From Shimia sagamensis (lineage in GTDB: Bacteria > Pseudomonadota > Alphaproteobacteria > Rhodobacterales > Rhodobacteraceae), in assembly GCF_900182745.1 (NCBI RefSeq), contig NZ_FXTY01000002.1, positions 186,001 through 250,000 on the forward strand: a stretch of DNA of 64,000 bases. The letters are read 5' to 3'. The notes beneath the pieces are model-generated. The model was not told where the DNA came from. It saw only the letters and a program-made list of their open reading frames with translations, and ran no database searches. The position numbers were made by a program, and so were the translations under genes. Positions 27,800 to 36,574 of this stretch are shown one piece after another (the stretch's first letter is position 1; the number at the start of each line of letters is the position of its first letter).

Positions 27800-28219
27800 T
27801 TGTCAGTTTCGTTTCGGATTCTTTCGTCTCTTGGGTTGGTGTATGTACACTATGCGGGCCACGCAAAAATGGCAGACACCTTACACGCCTTTTCCGAATA
27901 CGCGCAGCATCCGGACTTTCGCCCCGGCCAAAAGCAGTTTGTTGATCTCAGCCAATTGACGGGCTGGGACGAAGACTATCTTGAGCTGATGAAGGCACAG
28001 GCAAAAAAGGCAGAGACGTTTACCGGCAACAACGCGCAGACTCTGATCACCTACTTTGCGCCAACCGAGATTGGACAAAAACTGGCCCGCCTTGCACTTC
28101 GCAGCTGGGAGCCCTTTCCTTCGGTTGTGCCAATCATTCTGGACACCGAGGAGCAAGCCCTTGCCATTCTCGGCGTGCCACGCACCAACCTCAATCAACT
28201 GCTTAAGCCTGCTGGATAA
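27800..28219 (+). CDS. SpoIIAA/STAS-like domain protein, probable TTG start
   Basis: 139 residues from TTG 27800. The layout beta-strand (FRILSSLGLVYVHYAG), helix (ADTLHAFSEYAQHPDF), strand (QKQFVDLSQL) is that of small SpoIIAA/STAS-like proteins common in alphaproteobacteria. The first strand lies before the first ATG (27869), so an upstream start is needed. The in-frame TTG has AAGGAAG seven bases ahead. The start lies only 24 bases after the mmsA terminator, so its expression needs read-through or an overlapping promoter. Function unknown. Confidence 0.6.
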   Translation: MSVSFRILSSLGLVYVHYAGHAKMADTLHAFSEYAQHPDFRPGQKQFVDLSQLTGWDEDYLELMKAQAKKAETFTGNNAQTLITYFAPTEIGQKLARLALRSWEPFPSVVPIILDTEEQALAILGVPRTNLNQLLKPAG

Positions 28220-28399
28220 TCGCATCAGGTGTGTCGCATTCCACAATAGCTGGACGTATTTCCACGGGCTGGCTAAAGTTTGATCCAATTGCCGCTCATT
28301 TTTCACCACCGGAAAGCGGACATTTCGCCGCCAGATTAAGCCGCATTTAAAGGCTCTGCGTCACAGTTTTTGCAGCACTCAATGGCGAGACATCGGACA

Positions 28400-30274
28400 A
28401 TGGCCTTCAGATATCCACGTGTGATCTTTCACGTCTTCACGTTTGTGACGGCCTGCGCCCTACTGTCTTTCACCGTGCCGTTCCCAGCGTGGGCACAGCA
28501 GACAACAGCACAATCCCACAACCTTTCCGACGTCCCATTTGCCTCTCAAGAGAAGGTCACTTTGCGAGGGGAATGGGGGTTCCACTTTGGGGCACGTTTG
28601 CCTGCTCAAGAAGCGGCAGCAGCGGCAGGCGCCAATCAGTTGGACACTATAATGGTTCCGCTCGACTGGGCCATGTGCTTGCCCGACTTGGAACAGAACC
28701 GTTATGCCCATGGCTACGCAACGTATGTCACGCAGCTCACCTTGCCCTACGCCGCAGACACCCCACTCACCATTGTCTTTCCCCGGGTTGCCGACGCTTA
28801 CGAAGTTTTTTGGGTGCCACGCAACACACCGGAAAACGCCACAAAAATTGGCGGCAGCGGCACAATGTCAGGCCCCATTCGCTCATCCTACATCTCCCAA
28901 TCTTACCCTTTGGACTTTCGGGGGGACGGCCACCTCGTGGTACATGTGCGCAAAGAAATGCAAAGCTACGGCGGCATAATTGGCGCGCCATTCATTGCTT
29001 CTGCAGAACACTTTCAAAACACCCTGCAACGGGATCGCATCATCGACGGCCTTGTTATGGGCATCACGTTTTTCGCGATGATGTTGAACCTGTTTTTGTT
29101 TGTTGTACATCGCAAAGACCCGGCAACGCTTCTTCTGGCCCTAACAGCATTTGCTTTCCTTCTTCGATCGGTGATCCTTGCAGGTATGCTCGAAATTCAG
29201 TTTGGCGCTGATATTCGCGCCTTCCGTGTGCGCCTGGAATACGTGGGAATTCTGCTGATCGCGTGGGCCAGTTTTGCGCTGCATCAAACTCTGTTGTGGC
29301 GCCGTTTTTCGGATCTCAGCGCCCCACTGGTTGCTGGTGTGATAGCCATGCTCGGTAGTGCCATTCTTTTCACGGCGCCCTTGTCGCTTGTCACCGACAA
29401 TCTGATCTATGTCCAACTGTATTGCGTCGCCATATTTGGACTGATCATGGCAACGAGCATTCGCGCAATCTCCAAGCGTAAACAAGACGCCTGGTTTTAC
29501 ACGCTTGGATGGTTTGTACCGCTCCTTGCAGGGGTCAACGATATTGTGGTCAGCCAATCGTACAAAGGCGTCTATGTGATCAATTACGCCTTTTTGCTCT
29601 TCCTGTGTGTCTACAGCCTCAAGGTTGGCCGCCGCGTGACCCGGACCATCAGCCGTGCCGATCTGCTGGATCAAGAACGGGCCACTTTACAACAATTGCA
29701 TAGAGACGCAAAAGACACCGCGAGCCGTGACCACCTCACTGGCCTACTCAACCGGCAAGCCTTTGACAACGAGCTCACATTGGCGTGGCGGGAAAAAGAC
29801 TACTCCATCCAAGGCATCTCTTTGGTGATCTTCGACATCGACCACTTCAAACTTGTGAACGACACCTATGGCCATCCAGCTGGCGACGATGTGTTGCGTG
29901 CCGTTGCTGATCTGGTGCAGGCCGCAAACCTGCGCCGTGCTGATCGGGTGTGTCGCTTCGGTGGTGAAGAGTTTGTTATGATCCTTCCCGACACCTCCTG
30001 TGAAAACGCCAAGATTGTTGCGGAACGTATGCGCAATCGAATTGCTACCATGACTACCGAGTGCACCGGCAATGTCAGCCTGCGCGTCACCGCGAGCTTT
30101 GGCATCGCCTGCGGCGGGCCCAACACCGATCTTGAAAAAGGCGAATTACTGCTTCGTGCCGACGAAGCGCTCGACCACGCCAAATCGAGCGGTCGCAACC
30201 GATCGGTGACCTACGCGCAAATGATCGAAGAAAATGCGGATCCAAACGCAACCGATCTCCAGGAAGCAGGCTAA
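28400..30274 (+). CDS. 7TMR-DISM receptor with C-terminal GGDEF (diguanylate cyclase)
   Basis: 624 residues. A signal peptide (MAFRYPRVIFHVF...AWA) is followed by a periplasmic galactose-binding-like domain of about 180 residues (WGFHFG...VPLDW...YATYVTQLTLP). Seven transmembrane helices (DISM type) lie between about 210 and 415, then a short coiled linker and a GGDEF domain with FGGEEF and DHLTGLLNR. An active diguanylate cyclase that senses an external, perhaps sugar-like, ligand is the likely role. The start is uncertain: ATG 28400 gives the best signal peptide, and 28382 is possible. It lies between valine genes but has no evident link to them. Confidence 0.85.
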   Translation: MAFRYPRVIFHVFTFVTACALLSFTVPFPAWAQQTTAQSHNLSDVPFASQEKVTLRGEWGFHFGARLPAQEAAAAAGANQLDTIMVPLDWAMCLPDLEQNRYAHGYATYVTQLTLPYAADTPLTIVFPRVADAYEVFWVPRNTPENATKIGGSGTMSGPIRSSYISQSYPLDFRGDGHLVVHVRKEMQSYGGIIGAPFIASAEHFQNTLQRDRIIDGLVMGITFFAMMLNLFLFVVHRKDPATLLLALTAFAFLLRSVILAGMLEIQFGADIRAFRVRLEYVGILLIAWASFALHQTLLWRRFSDLSAPLVAGVIAMLGSAILFTAPLSLVTDNLIYVQLYCVAIFGLIMATSIRAISKRKQDAWFYTLGWFVPLLAGVNDIVVSQSYKGVYVINYAFLLFLCVYSLKVGRRVTRTISRADLLDQERATLQQLHRDAKDTASRDHLTGLLNRQAFDNELTLAWREKDYSIQGISLVIFDIDHFKLVNDTYGHPAGDDVLRAVADLVQAANLRRADRVCRFGGEEFVMILPDTSCENAKIVAERMRNRIATMTTECTGNVSLRVTASFGIACGGPNTDLEKGELLLRADEALDHAKSSGRNRSVTYAQMIEENADPNATDLQEAG

Positions 30275-30290
30275 CCTGCGCCTCTCCTGC

Positions 30291-30362
30291 AATTTTGCAA
30301 AACCAATCTGCATAATCGCTGCGTGATAGCGCTATTCTTGCGCCATTCGAGCTTTGCAATCC
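30291..30362 (+). promoter_or_regulatory. TTTGCAA elements upstream of the isobutyryl-CoA dehydrogenase gene
   Basis: AATTTTGCAAAACC (30291-30304, containing the palindrome TTTTGCAAAA) and GAGCTTTGCAATCC (30349-30362) lie 59 bases apart. The first matches the mmsA-promoter element ATTTTTGCAAAGCC at 12 of 14 positions. Confidence 0.45.
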
Positions 30363-30497
30363 AAATACAACGATGGTAATTTAACACATGTTCAATTCGC
30401 GGAGGGGAGGCTGCGAAAGGGCGACAGCGCCCCCTGCCCCTCATCTGCACCTCTTTGGCGTTGGCCTGCCCCACGCCGCGATCTTGAAGGACGAGAC

Positions 30498-31637
30498 ATG
30501 GATTTTGCACTGAGTGAAGAACAGACCCTGATCTTTGATATGGCCAAAGGTTTTGCCGAGGAGCACATCGCACCTCACGCGCAAAAGTGGGAGTCCGAGG
30601 GCAGCATTCCAAAAGAACTTTGGCCACAAATTGCTGAGTTGGGTCTGGGCGGCATTTACGTCTCAGAAGAATACGGCGGCTCCGGCCTATCACGACTGGA
30701 CGCCACTTTGGTGTTCGAAGCCCTCGCCATGGCCTGTCCCTCTGTTGGCTCCTTCCTGTCGATCCACAACATGTGTGGTGGCATGATCGACAAATTTGGG
30801 TCTGAAGAGACTAAGCAGAAATGGCTGCCGGACCTCTGCACCATGAATAAAGTCTTCTCCTACTGCCTAACTGAGCCCGGCTCAGGCTCTGATGCTGCGG
30901 CCCTGAAAACCCGCGCAGACCGCACAAACGACGGTTACACATTGAACGGCACCAAAGCCTTCATTTCCGGCGGCTCATACTCTGACGCCTATGTCTGTAT
31001 GGTGCGCACTGGCGAAGACGGCCCCAAAGGCATCTCTACTGTGGTGGTGGAAGACGGCGCGGAGGGCCTGTCCTTTGGCGCATTGGAAAAGAAAATGGGC
31101 TGGCTCAGCCAACCCACCTCACAAGTCCAGTTTGACGACTGCACCGTGCCTGCCGACAACCTGATTGGCGAAGAAGGCAAAGGTTTCAGCTACGCCATGG
31201 CAGGTCTGGACGGTGGTCGCCTGAACATCTCCGCAGGCGCTTTAGGTGGCGCGCAGAAGGCGCTGGACCTGACAGTGCAATACATGTCCGAACGCAAAGC
31301 TTTCGGAAAATCCATCAACCAGTTTCAGGCACTGCAATTCCGCCTCGCGGAGTATGAAACCAAACTGCAAGCCGCGCGCACCTTCTTGCGTCAAGCCGCC
31401 TGGAAGCTCGACAACGGCGACCACGAAGCGACCAAATTCTGCGCCATGGCCAAACTGATGGTCACCGACGTGGCCTTTGACGTCGCCAACGGCTGCTTGC
31501 AGTTGCACGGCGGCTATGGCTACCTCGCGGATTATGGCATTGAGAAAATTGTGCGCGACCTGCGCGTGCACCAGATCCTCGAAGGCACCAACGAAATCAT
31601 GCGCCTGATCATCTCCCGCCAGATGATATCAGCCTAA
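30498..31637 (+). CDS. acyl-CoA dehydrogenase, probably isobutyryl-CoA dehydrogenase
   Basis: 379 residues, FAD-dependent acyl-CoA dehydrogenase. MDFALSEEQ start, CLTEPGSGSDAAALKT flavin/substrate loop, and the C-terminal ILEGTNEIMRLI with the catalytic-base region. General sequence alone would allow several short-chain substrates. The next two genes encode a 3-hydroxyisobutyryl-CoA hydrolase and 3-hydroxyisobutyrate dehydrogenase, so isobutyryl-CoA from valine is the best inference. ATG 30498 follows AAGGACGAG; the longer open frame upstream has no such site. Confidence 0.92.
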   Translation: MDFALSEEQTLIFDMAKGFAEEHIAPHAQKWESEGSIPKELWPQIAELGLGGIYVSEEYGGSGLSRLDATLVFEALAMACPSVGSFLSIHNMCGGMIDKFGSEETKQKWLPDLCTMNKVFSYCLTEPGSGSDAAALKTRADRTNDGYTLNGTKAFISGGSYSDAYVCMVRTGEDGPKGISTVVVEDGAEGLSFGALEKKMGWLSQPTSQVQFDDCTVPADNLIGEEGKGFSYAMAGLDGGRLNISAGALGGAQKALDLTVQYMSERKAFGKSINQFQALQFRLAEYETKLQAARTFLRQAAWKLDNGDHEATKFCAMAKLMVTDVAFDVANGCLQLHGGYGYLADYGIEKIVRDLRVHQILEGTNEIMRLIISRQMISA

Positions 31638-31646
31638 CCATGACCC

Positions 31647-31673
31647 GGCCGTTCCTCTGGAGCGGCCTTTTTT
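31647..31673 (+). terminator. terminator inside the valine gene cluster
   Basis: GGCCGTTCC-TCT-GGAGCGGCC (9 bp, one G-T wobble) followed by six T, located between the dehydrogenase stop and the hydrolase start. Confidence 0.82.
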
Positions 31674-31691
31674 CAAGACGGAGCGCACCGC

Positions 31692-32732
31692 GTGTCTGAC
31701 ATCAATATCCGCAAATCCGGCCAGACTGGTCGTATCACCTTCACCCGCCCCAAAGCGCTCAACGCCATGTCCTATGACATGTGCATCGCCATCGAAGACG
31801 CGCTCGACGCTTGGGCCACGGATGACTCCGTAAAAATGATTGTCATCGATGCGGAAGGCGAAAAGGCCTTCTGTGCCGGTGGTGACATTGCCGAGCTCTA
31901 TGACACCGGCACCAGAGGCGACTTTACCTATGGCCGCACCTTCTGGGCCGACGAATATCGCATGAACGCAAAACTCTTTGAGTTCCCCAAACCGGTGGTC
32001 AGCTTCATGCAAGGTTTCACCATGGGCGGCGGCGTCGGTGTTGGCTGTCACGGATCCCACCGGATTGTGGGCGAAACCAGCCAAATCGCCATGCCGGAAT
32101 GCGGCATAGGTCTTGTGCCAGACGTCGGCGGATCGCTGATCCTTGCGCGCGCACCCGGTCGTTTGGGTGAATTTCTCGGCCTCACCGCGGCGCGTCTGAA
32201 CGCCGCTGACGCGATCTACGCAGGCTTTGCCGACTACTATATTCCAGAAGATCAGTGGCCCTCACTGATTGAACGACTCGAAGGGACCGCAGACTACACC
32301 CTGATCGACGCGGTAGCTTCCGAGCCCGAGGCTGGCCCATTGACGACTCAACAGGCTGACATAGACGCACACTTCGGCGGAGAGACCCTCAATGACGTTC
32401 TGAACGCTCTGAAATATTCAGACAGCGAATTTGCAGTTGGTGCCCTCAAAAAACTCTCCCGCAACTCTCCCATCGCCATGGGGGCCGCACTGGAAATCAT
32501 TCACCGCGTGCGCCAACGCGACGACATCCGATTTGCTCTGGATCAGGAATATCGCTTTACCTTCCGCGCCATGGATGATGGCGATTTTCTCGAAGGCATT
32601 CGCGCACAAATCATCGACAAAGACCGCAATCCGCAATGGAAATACAGCTTGGACGCCCTGCCCGCTGGCATCGTGACCAAGATGGTTCTTCCGCTTGGGG
32701 CGGATGCGCTAACATTTGAAAAGGGAGAGTAG
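31692..32732 (+). CDS. 3-hydroxyisobutyryl-CoA hydrolase (enoyl-CoA hydratase family)
   Basis: 346 residues, longer than ordinary enoyl-CoA hydratases (about 260) and equal to the HIBYL-CoA hydrolases. Crotonase-fold blocks are KAFCAGGDIAELY (oxyanion hole), FTMGGGVGVGCHGSHRI and MPECGIGLVPDVGGS, where the glutamate is catalytic. It releases 3-hydroxyisobutyrate in valine breakdown. GTG 31692 is used, with GGAG upstream. It follows an internal terminator and is 4 bases from mmsB. Confidence 0.93.
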   Translation: MSDINIRKSGQTGRITFTRPKALNAMSYDMCIAIEDALDAWATDDSVKMIVIDAEGEKAFCAGGDIAELYDTGTRGDFTYGRTFWADEYRMNAKLFEFPKPVVSFMQGFTMGGGVGVGCHGSHRIVGETSQIAMPECGIGLVPDVGGSLILARAPGRLGEFLGLTAARLNAADAIYAGFADYYIPEDQWPSLIERLEGTADYTLIDAVASEPEAGPLTTQQADIDAHFGGETLNDVLNALKYSDSEFAVGALKKLSRNSPIAMGAALEIIHRVRQRDDIRFALDQEYRFTFRAMDDGDFLEGIRAQIIDKDRNPQWKYSLDALPAGIVTKMVLPLGADALTFEKGE

Positions 32733-32736
32733 CACC

Positions 32737-33609
32737 ATGAAGATCGGATTCATCGGACTGGGCAATATGGGTGGCCCCATGGCCGCCAACCTTGCGAAAG
32801 CAGGCCACGAAGTGACTGGCTTTGACATGGCCGACGTCGTGATTGACGGCGTAACTATGGCTGACAGCGGTGCAGCTGTCGCCACCGGTGCAGACGTGGT
32901 CATCACCATGCTGCCCAACGGTCAAATCCTGCGGGCCGTGGCCAACGAGATTATCCCTGTGATGTCCAAGGGTGCGGCCTTTGTGGATTGCTCCACCGTG
33001 GACGTGGACAGCGCCCGCACCGTGGCTGACCAAGCCACCGCCGCAGGCCTCTTGCCGGTGGACGCGCCTGTGTCTGGCGGCGTTGGCGGCGCAGCTGGCG
33101 GCACGCTGACCTTCATGGCAGGCGGTTCCAAAGACGCCTTTGCAAAGGCAGATCCGCTGTTTGATATCATGGGCCAAAAGGCCGTGCATTGCGGCGAAGC
33201 CGGCGCAGGCCAAGCGGCCAAGATCTGTAACAACATGATCCTTGGCGTGACCATGATAGCCACTTGCGAGGCTTTTGCCTTGGCTGACAAGCTGGGTCTG
33301 GACCGCCAGTCGATGTTCGACGTGGTCTCCACCTCATCTGGGTACAGCTGGACTATGAACGCCTACTGCCCGGCCCCCGGCGTTGGCCCACAGTCCCCCG
33401 CTGACAACGATTACCAGCCAGGCTTTGCCTCTGAACTGATGCTCAAAGACCTGAGGCTGTCGCAACAAGCCGCTGAAAGCGCTGATGCCGACACCCCGAT
33501 GGGCCAAGCCGCTGCTGCGCTTTATGAGCAGTTTGTCGAGAATGAAGGCGGGCTTGGCACCGACTTCTCCGCAATGTTGCCACGTTTCGAAAAACGCACG
33601 CGCAGCTAG
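32737..33609 (+). CDS. mmsB: 3-hydroxyisobutyrate dehydrogenase
   Basis: 290 residues. NAD-binding Rossmann start GFIGLGNMGGPMAANL, substrate motif DAPVSGGVGGAAGGTLTFM, and the catalytic lysine in GQAAKICNNM. Oxidises 3-hydroxyisobutyrate to methylmalonate semialdehyde, the substrate of MmsA. ATG 32737 has AAGGGAGAG upstream. It is co-transcribed with the hydrolase gene. Confidence 0.96.
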   Translation: MKIGFIGLGNMGGPMAANLAKAGHEVTGFDMADVVIDGVTMADSGAAVATGADVVITMLPNGQILRAVANEIIPVMSKGAAFVDCSTVDVDSARTVADQATAAGLLPVDAPVSGGVGGAAGGTLTFMAGGSKDAFAKADPLFDIMGQKAVHCGEAGAGQAAKICNNMILGVTMIATCEAFALADKLGLDRQSMFDVVSTSSGYSWTMNAYCPAPGVGPQSPADNDYQPGFASELMLKDLRLSQQAAESADADTPMGQAAAALYEQFVENEGGLGTDFSAMLPRFEKRTRS

Positions 33610-33636
33610 AGTTCCGCCAAATCAGCAATAAAATAA

Positions 33637-33672
33637 AGGGTCGCGCCACGTTTTGCGCGACCCTTCTACTTT
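33637..33672 (+). terminator. terminator after mmsB
   Basis: AAGGGTCGCGC and GCGCGACCCTT form an 11-bp stem with an 8-base loop; the downstream tract is T-rich but interrupted (TTCTACTTT). Confidence 0.78.
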
Positions 33673-33821
33673 CTATCGTACTCAAACCTGCCCTCAATTT
33701 TAATTAATCTTTCCTTACCCCAGCCCCGTTCACGCCACGTTTGCCCAGCAGTTTTTAGGGCGAGCGAGAACCCAAAGAGGTTCCGCGATTGGACAAGAGC
33801 AGAATGCACTGGGGTTAGACC

Positions 33822-35399
33822 ATGCCAACGGCAACGGAACTCAATATCGATACAAACGCCACCGCAACCGCGATGGCCAACGAGATTTTTGGTGACCCAA
33901 CCCGTATTCTTGGCGCCACCTATACCGGCGACGCGGCCTCTTCCGGAATTTACACCGGCGCAGACACAACAAGCGCTGGCGTCGCCCCTGCTGACAGCGG
34001 TGTGATCCTGTCCACCGGTCACGTTGACGACTTTACCAACAGCGACGGTAGCACCAACACCAACCAGTCGGCGTCCACGTCAACCAACACCTCCGGCGAA
34101 GACAACAACGCCCTGTTTAATGCCGCCGCAGGCACCAACACGTTTGATGCCTCTTACCTGACCATCGATTTTAACGGCACCGCCGGTGAGCTGCTGACCA
34201 TCGACTTTGTGTTGTCTTCCGAAGAATACCCCGAATACCTGAGCTACAACGACGCCATTGGTGTGTGGGTCAACGGTGTTGAGGCGCAAATATCGGTCGG
34301 AGATGGCGGTGCAACCGTGGGCAACATCAACGACGCCAACTCCAATATTTACAATGACAACGCTGGCGACCAGTACAACACTGAAATGGACGGCTTTACT
34401 GTCACGCTCACGTTTGTTGTCCCACTTCAGGATGGTGTAAACGAGCTGGTGATTGGCATCGCCGACGCCACCGACACACAATACGACTCCAACTTGCTGA
34501 TCGCAGGTGGCTCCGTGCAAACTGCGATTGTGGCCCAAGACGATGACCTGCGCATCGCCTATGGCAACAGCAAAATCCTCAACGTGCTGGGCAATGACAA
34601 CTCGTCCGCGGGCCCTACCCTGACTATCACACACATTAACGGCACGGCTGTCAGCCACGACGGCAGTGGCGGCCTGCCCAGCAGCGTCACTCTCGCCACC
34701 GGTCAAGTTGTGACCCTGAACGCAGACGGGACGCTCACTGTAGATGCGGACACTGACAACGAAACCGTCTATTTTAACTACACCATCGAAGATTCCGCGG
34801 GAGAGACAGACACCGCGTTGGTCGAGATTGAGCAACACGCACCGTGTTTCACCGTTGGCACACTGATCCGCACATCCAAAGGCGACATCCCGGTAGAGGA
34901 TCTCAAAGCAGGCATGCTGGTCGATACGCTGGACAACGGCTTTCAGCCAATCCAATGGATTGGTCATTCCCACATGCCATCACGTTTTGAGTCCCTGCCA
35001 ATCCGCATCAAAGCGGGCGTGTTGGACAATGACCGTGACCTGATTGTCTCACCTCAGCACCGCGTTCTGCTACAAGGCTACCGCGCCGAACTCCTGTTCG
35101 GCTGTGACGAAGTGCTGGTGAAAGCCAAAGATCTGGTCAATGGCCGCGATGTGGTGCGCTGCGAAACTGACAGCACCATCACCTATTTCCACATCCTCAT
35201 GCCGCAGCATGAACTGCTCTATTCCGAAGGCCAATGGTCCGAGAGCTTCTTGCCTGGCCCAATGACCCGCTATAGCTTTGATCCGTTTGCAAACCGCTCT
35301 CTACGCCAAGTGATGCGCGAGAAAAACATCAGTTTTGAGGACATTGCCGCCCGCCCAAGCCTACGAAGCTATGAGGCAACGGCACTTTTGGCAGCGTAA
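33822..35399 (+). CDS. secreted choice-of-anchor-L / Hint-domain protein
   Basis: 525 residues without a classical signal peptide. Residues about 15-225 match the choice-of-anchor-L domain (GVILSTGHVDDF, LSSEEYPEYLSYNDAIGVWVNG). A cadherin/VCBS-like 'DDDLRIAYGNSKILNVLGND' region follows (about 235-335). A Hint (hedgehog/intein) domain starts at Cys342 (APCFTVGTLI) and includes VEDLKAGMLV, SPQHRVLL and YFHILMPQHELLY. Roseobacter genomes often hold proteins ending in this Hint type, usually secreted by type I systems. The cysteine suggests self-cleavage as in hedgehog, but this is inference. Unusually acidic, with Asn/Asp/Thr-rich composition, unlike its neighbours. Confidence 0.85.
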   Translation: MPTATELNIDTNATATAMANEIFGDPTRILGATYTGDAASSGIYTGADTTSAGVAPADSGVILSTGHVDDFTNSDGSTNTNQSASTSTNTSGEDNNALFNAAAGTNTFDASYLTIDFNGTAGELLTIDFVLSSEEYPEYLSYNDAIGVWVNGVEAQISVGDGGATVGNINDANSNIYNDNAGDQYNTEMDGFTVTLTFVVPLQDGVNELVIGIADATDTQYDSNLLIAGGSVQTAIVAQDDDLRIAYGNSKILNVLGNDNSSAGPTLTITHINGTAVSHDGSGGLPSSVTLATGQVVTLNADGTLTVDADTDNETVYFNYTIEDSAGETDTALVEIEQHAPCFTVGTLIRTSKGDIPVEDLKAGMLVDTLDNGFQPIQWIGHSHMPSRFESLPIRIKAGVLDNDRDLIVSPQHRVLLQGYRAELLFGCDEVLVKAKDLVNGRDVVRCETDSTITYFHILMPQHELLYSEGQWSESFLPGPMTRYSFDPFANRSLRQVMREKNISFEDIAARPSLRSYEATALLAA

Positions 35400-35481
35400 G
35401 ATTTCTCGCTCCGCTTGAGGGAAGTCAATTCACATTCCAATATCGAGATATATATTCACCTCATCTCTAGGAGGGAAACAT

Positions 35482-35676
35482 ATGTTTGCGAAAAATGTTG
35501 GCGGCATCGAAAAGGTGCTGCGCGTTGTCATTGGGCTGGCCCTGATTGCAGGAGCGCTCATGGGGTATGGCACATGGATGTGGATAGGCATTATCCCCTT
35601 GGCCACAGCTCTCTTGGGCTCCTGTCCGCTATATACCATACTGGGCAAAGGCACCTGTCCACTGCACAGAAAATGA
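35482..35676 (+). CDS. DUF2892 small inner-membrane protein
   Basis: 64 residues forming two short helices: VGGIEKVLRVVIGLALIAGA and WIGIIPLATALLGSCPLY, with CPLY and CPLHRK at the C-terminus. This is the YgaP-type membrane domain without its rhodanese part. A very strong AGGAGG site lies ahead of the ATG. Its stop codon touches the stop codon of the converging XRE regulator. Function unknown; elsewhere the family is often linked to sulfur chemistry. Confidence 0.9.
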   Translation: MFAKNVGGIEKVLRVVIGLALIAGALMGYGTWMWIGIIPLATALLGSCPLYTILGKGTCPLHRK

Positions 35677-36447
35677 TCACGCTTTGGCCAGCGCCTCCAA
35701 CGTGAGGCGCGTGGCTTCATCAGCCGGGAACATCATCTCAATGCGAAGTTCGCTGAGAGCGATGTCTTCAGTGGAGCCAAATTGGCTTATGGTTGAAAAC
35801 AACGACAGATGCATACCGCCAAAATCATAGACGGCTGGTATAATCGCAGGCTTGATACCATCTACGTTCAACACCTCGCTTCCTAGCATCGATTGCATCC
35901 GCGTGATCCCGTCTTCCAGCACTGGATCGTGCCCAAAATGCGCACTTTCGACCCGCAATCGCGCAATCATGTGACGTAGAATTTCTTTATAATTCACAAG
36001 AGCTTGCTGTACGATCTTCGAGTCAATCATCATGTCTACAAGACTGTCCCCCATAACCACTTCGAAACCGGCCATCAACCGCTCCGACACCGTGTTCATC
36101 GCCACCAGGCGCCAGTGCCGGTCCATGGCAATCGCCGGATAAGGCTCGTGCCGCTTCAACGTCCATTCCATCGCTGCCCGCATCGGCGCCATATCGTCAG
36201 CGGAAAGCGTCCGCTCCGCATAGGCAGGACTCATGCCTGCCGCCGTCAACATCCGGTTGCGCTGGGCAACTGGCACATCCAGCTCATCACACAGCCGCAA
36301 CACCATGCCTCGGCTGGGTCGTGACCGGCCTGTTTCCAAAAATGAGATGTGTCGCGAACTCACGCCAGCCGACAGCCCGAGGTCCAGCTGGCTCACCCGC
36401 CGCACCTGCCGCCATTCTTTGAGAACTGCACCAAAATCGACACCCAT
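35677..36447 (-). CDS. XRE-family regulator with MmyB-like ligand-binding domain
   Basis: 256 residues. An N-terminal helix-turn-helix (LKEWRQVRRVSQLDLGLSAG, VSSRHISFLETGRSRPS) is followed by the MmyB/MLTR-type ligand-binding domain starting DRHWRLVAMNTVSERLM. Family members respond to small ligands, reportedly fatty acids in some cases. ATG 36447 follows GAGGGAG. Divergent from the small membrane protein gene at 36575, which is its most likely target. Confidence 0.9.
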   Translation of the reverse strand: MGVDFGAVLKEWRQVRRVSQLDLGLSAGVSSRHISFLETGRSRPSRGMVLRLCDELDVPVAQRNRMLTAAGMSPAYAERTLSADDMAPMRAAMEWTLKRHEPYPAIAMDRHWRLVAMNTVSERLMAGFEVVMGDSLVDMMIDSKIVQQALVNYKEILRHMIARLRVESAHFGHDPVLEDGITRMQSMLGSEVLNVDGIKPAIIPAVYDFGGMHLSLFSTISQFGSTEDIALSELRIEMMFPADEATRLTLEALAKA

Positions 36448-36574
36448 ATTTCGCTCCCTCAGGTTCACAGTCACTCTAACGCATTTTGGAAGCAAAGCAC
36501 TTACCCCACAGGTAATTGTTTTACCTCACCCAAGCGGCGCAATGTGCCCGCATACACATAGTGGGAGACAAAAC

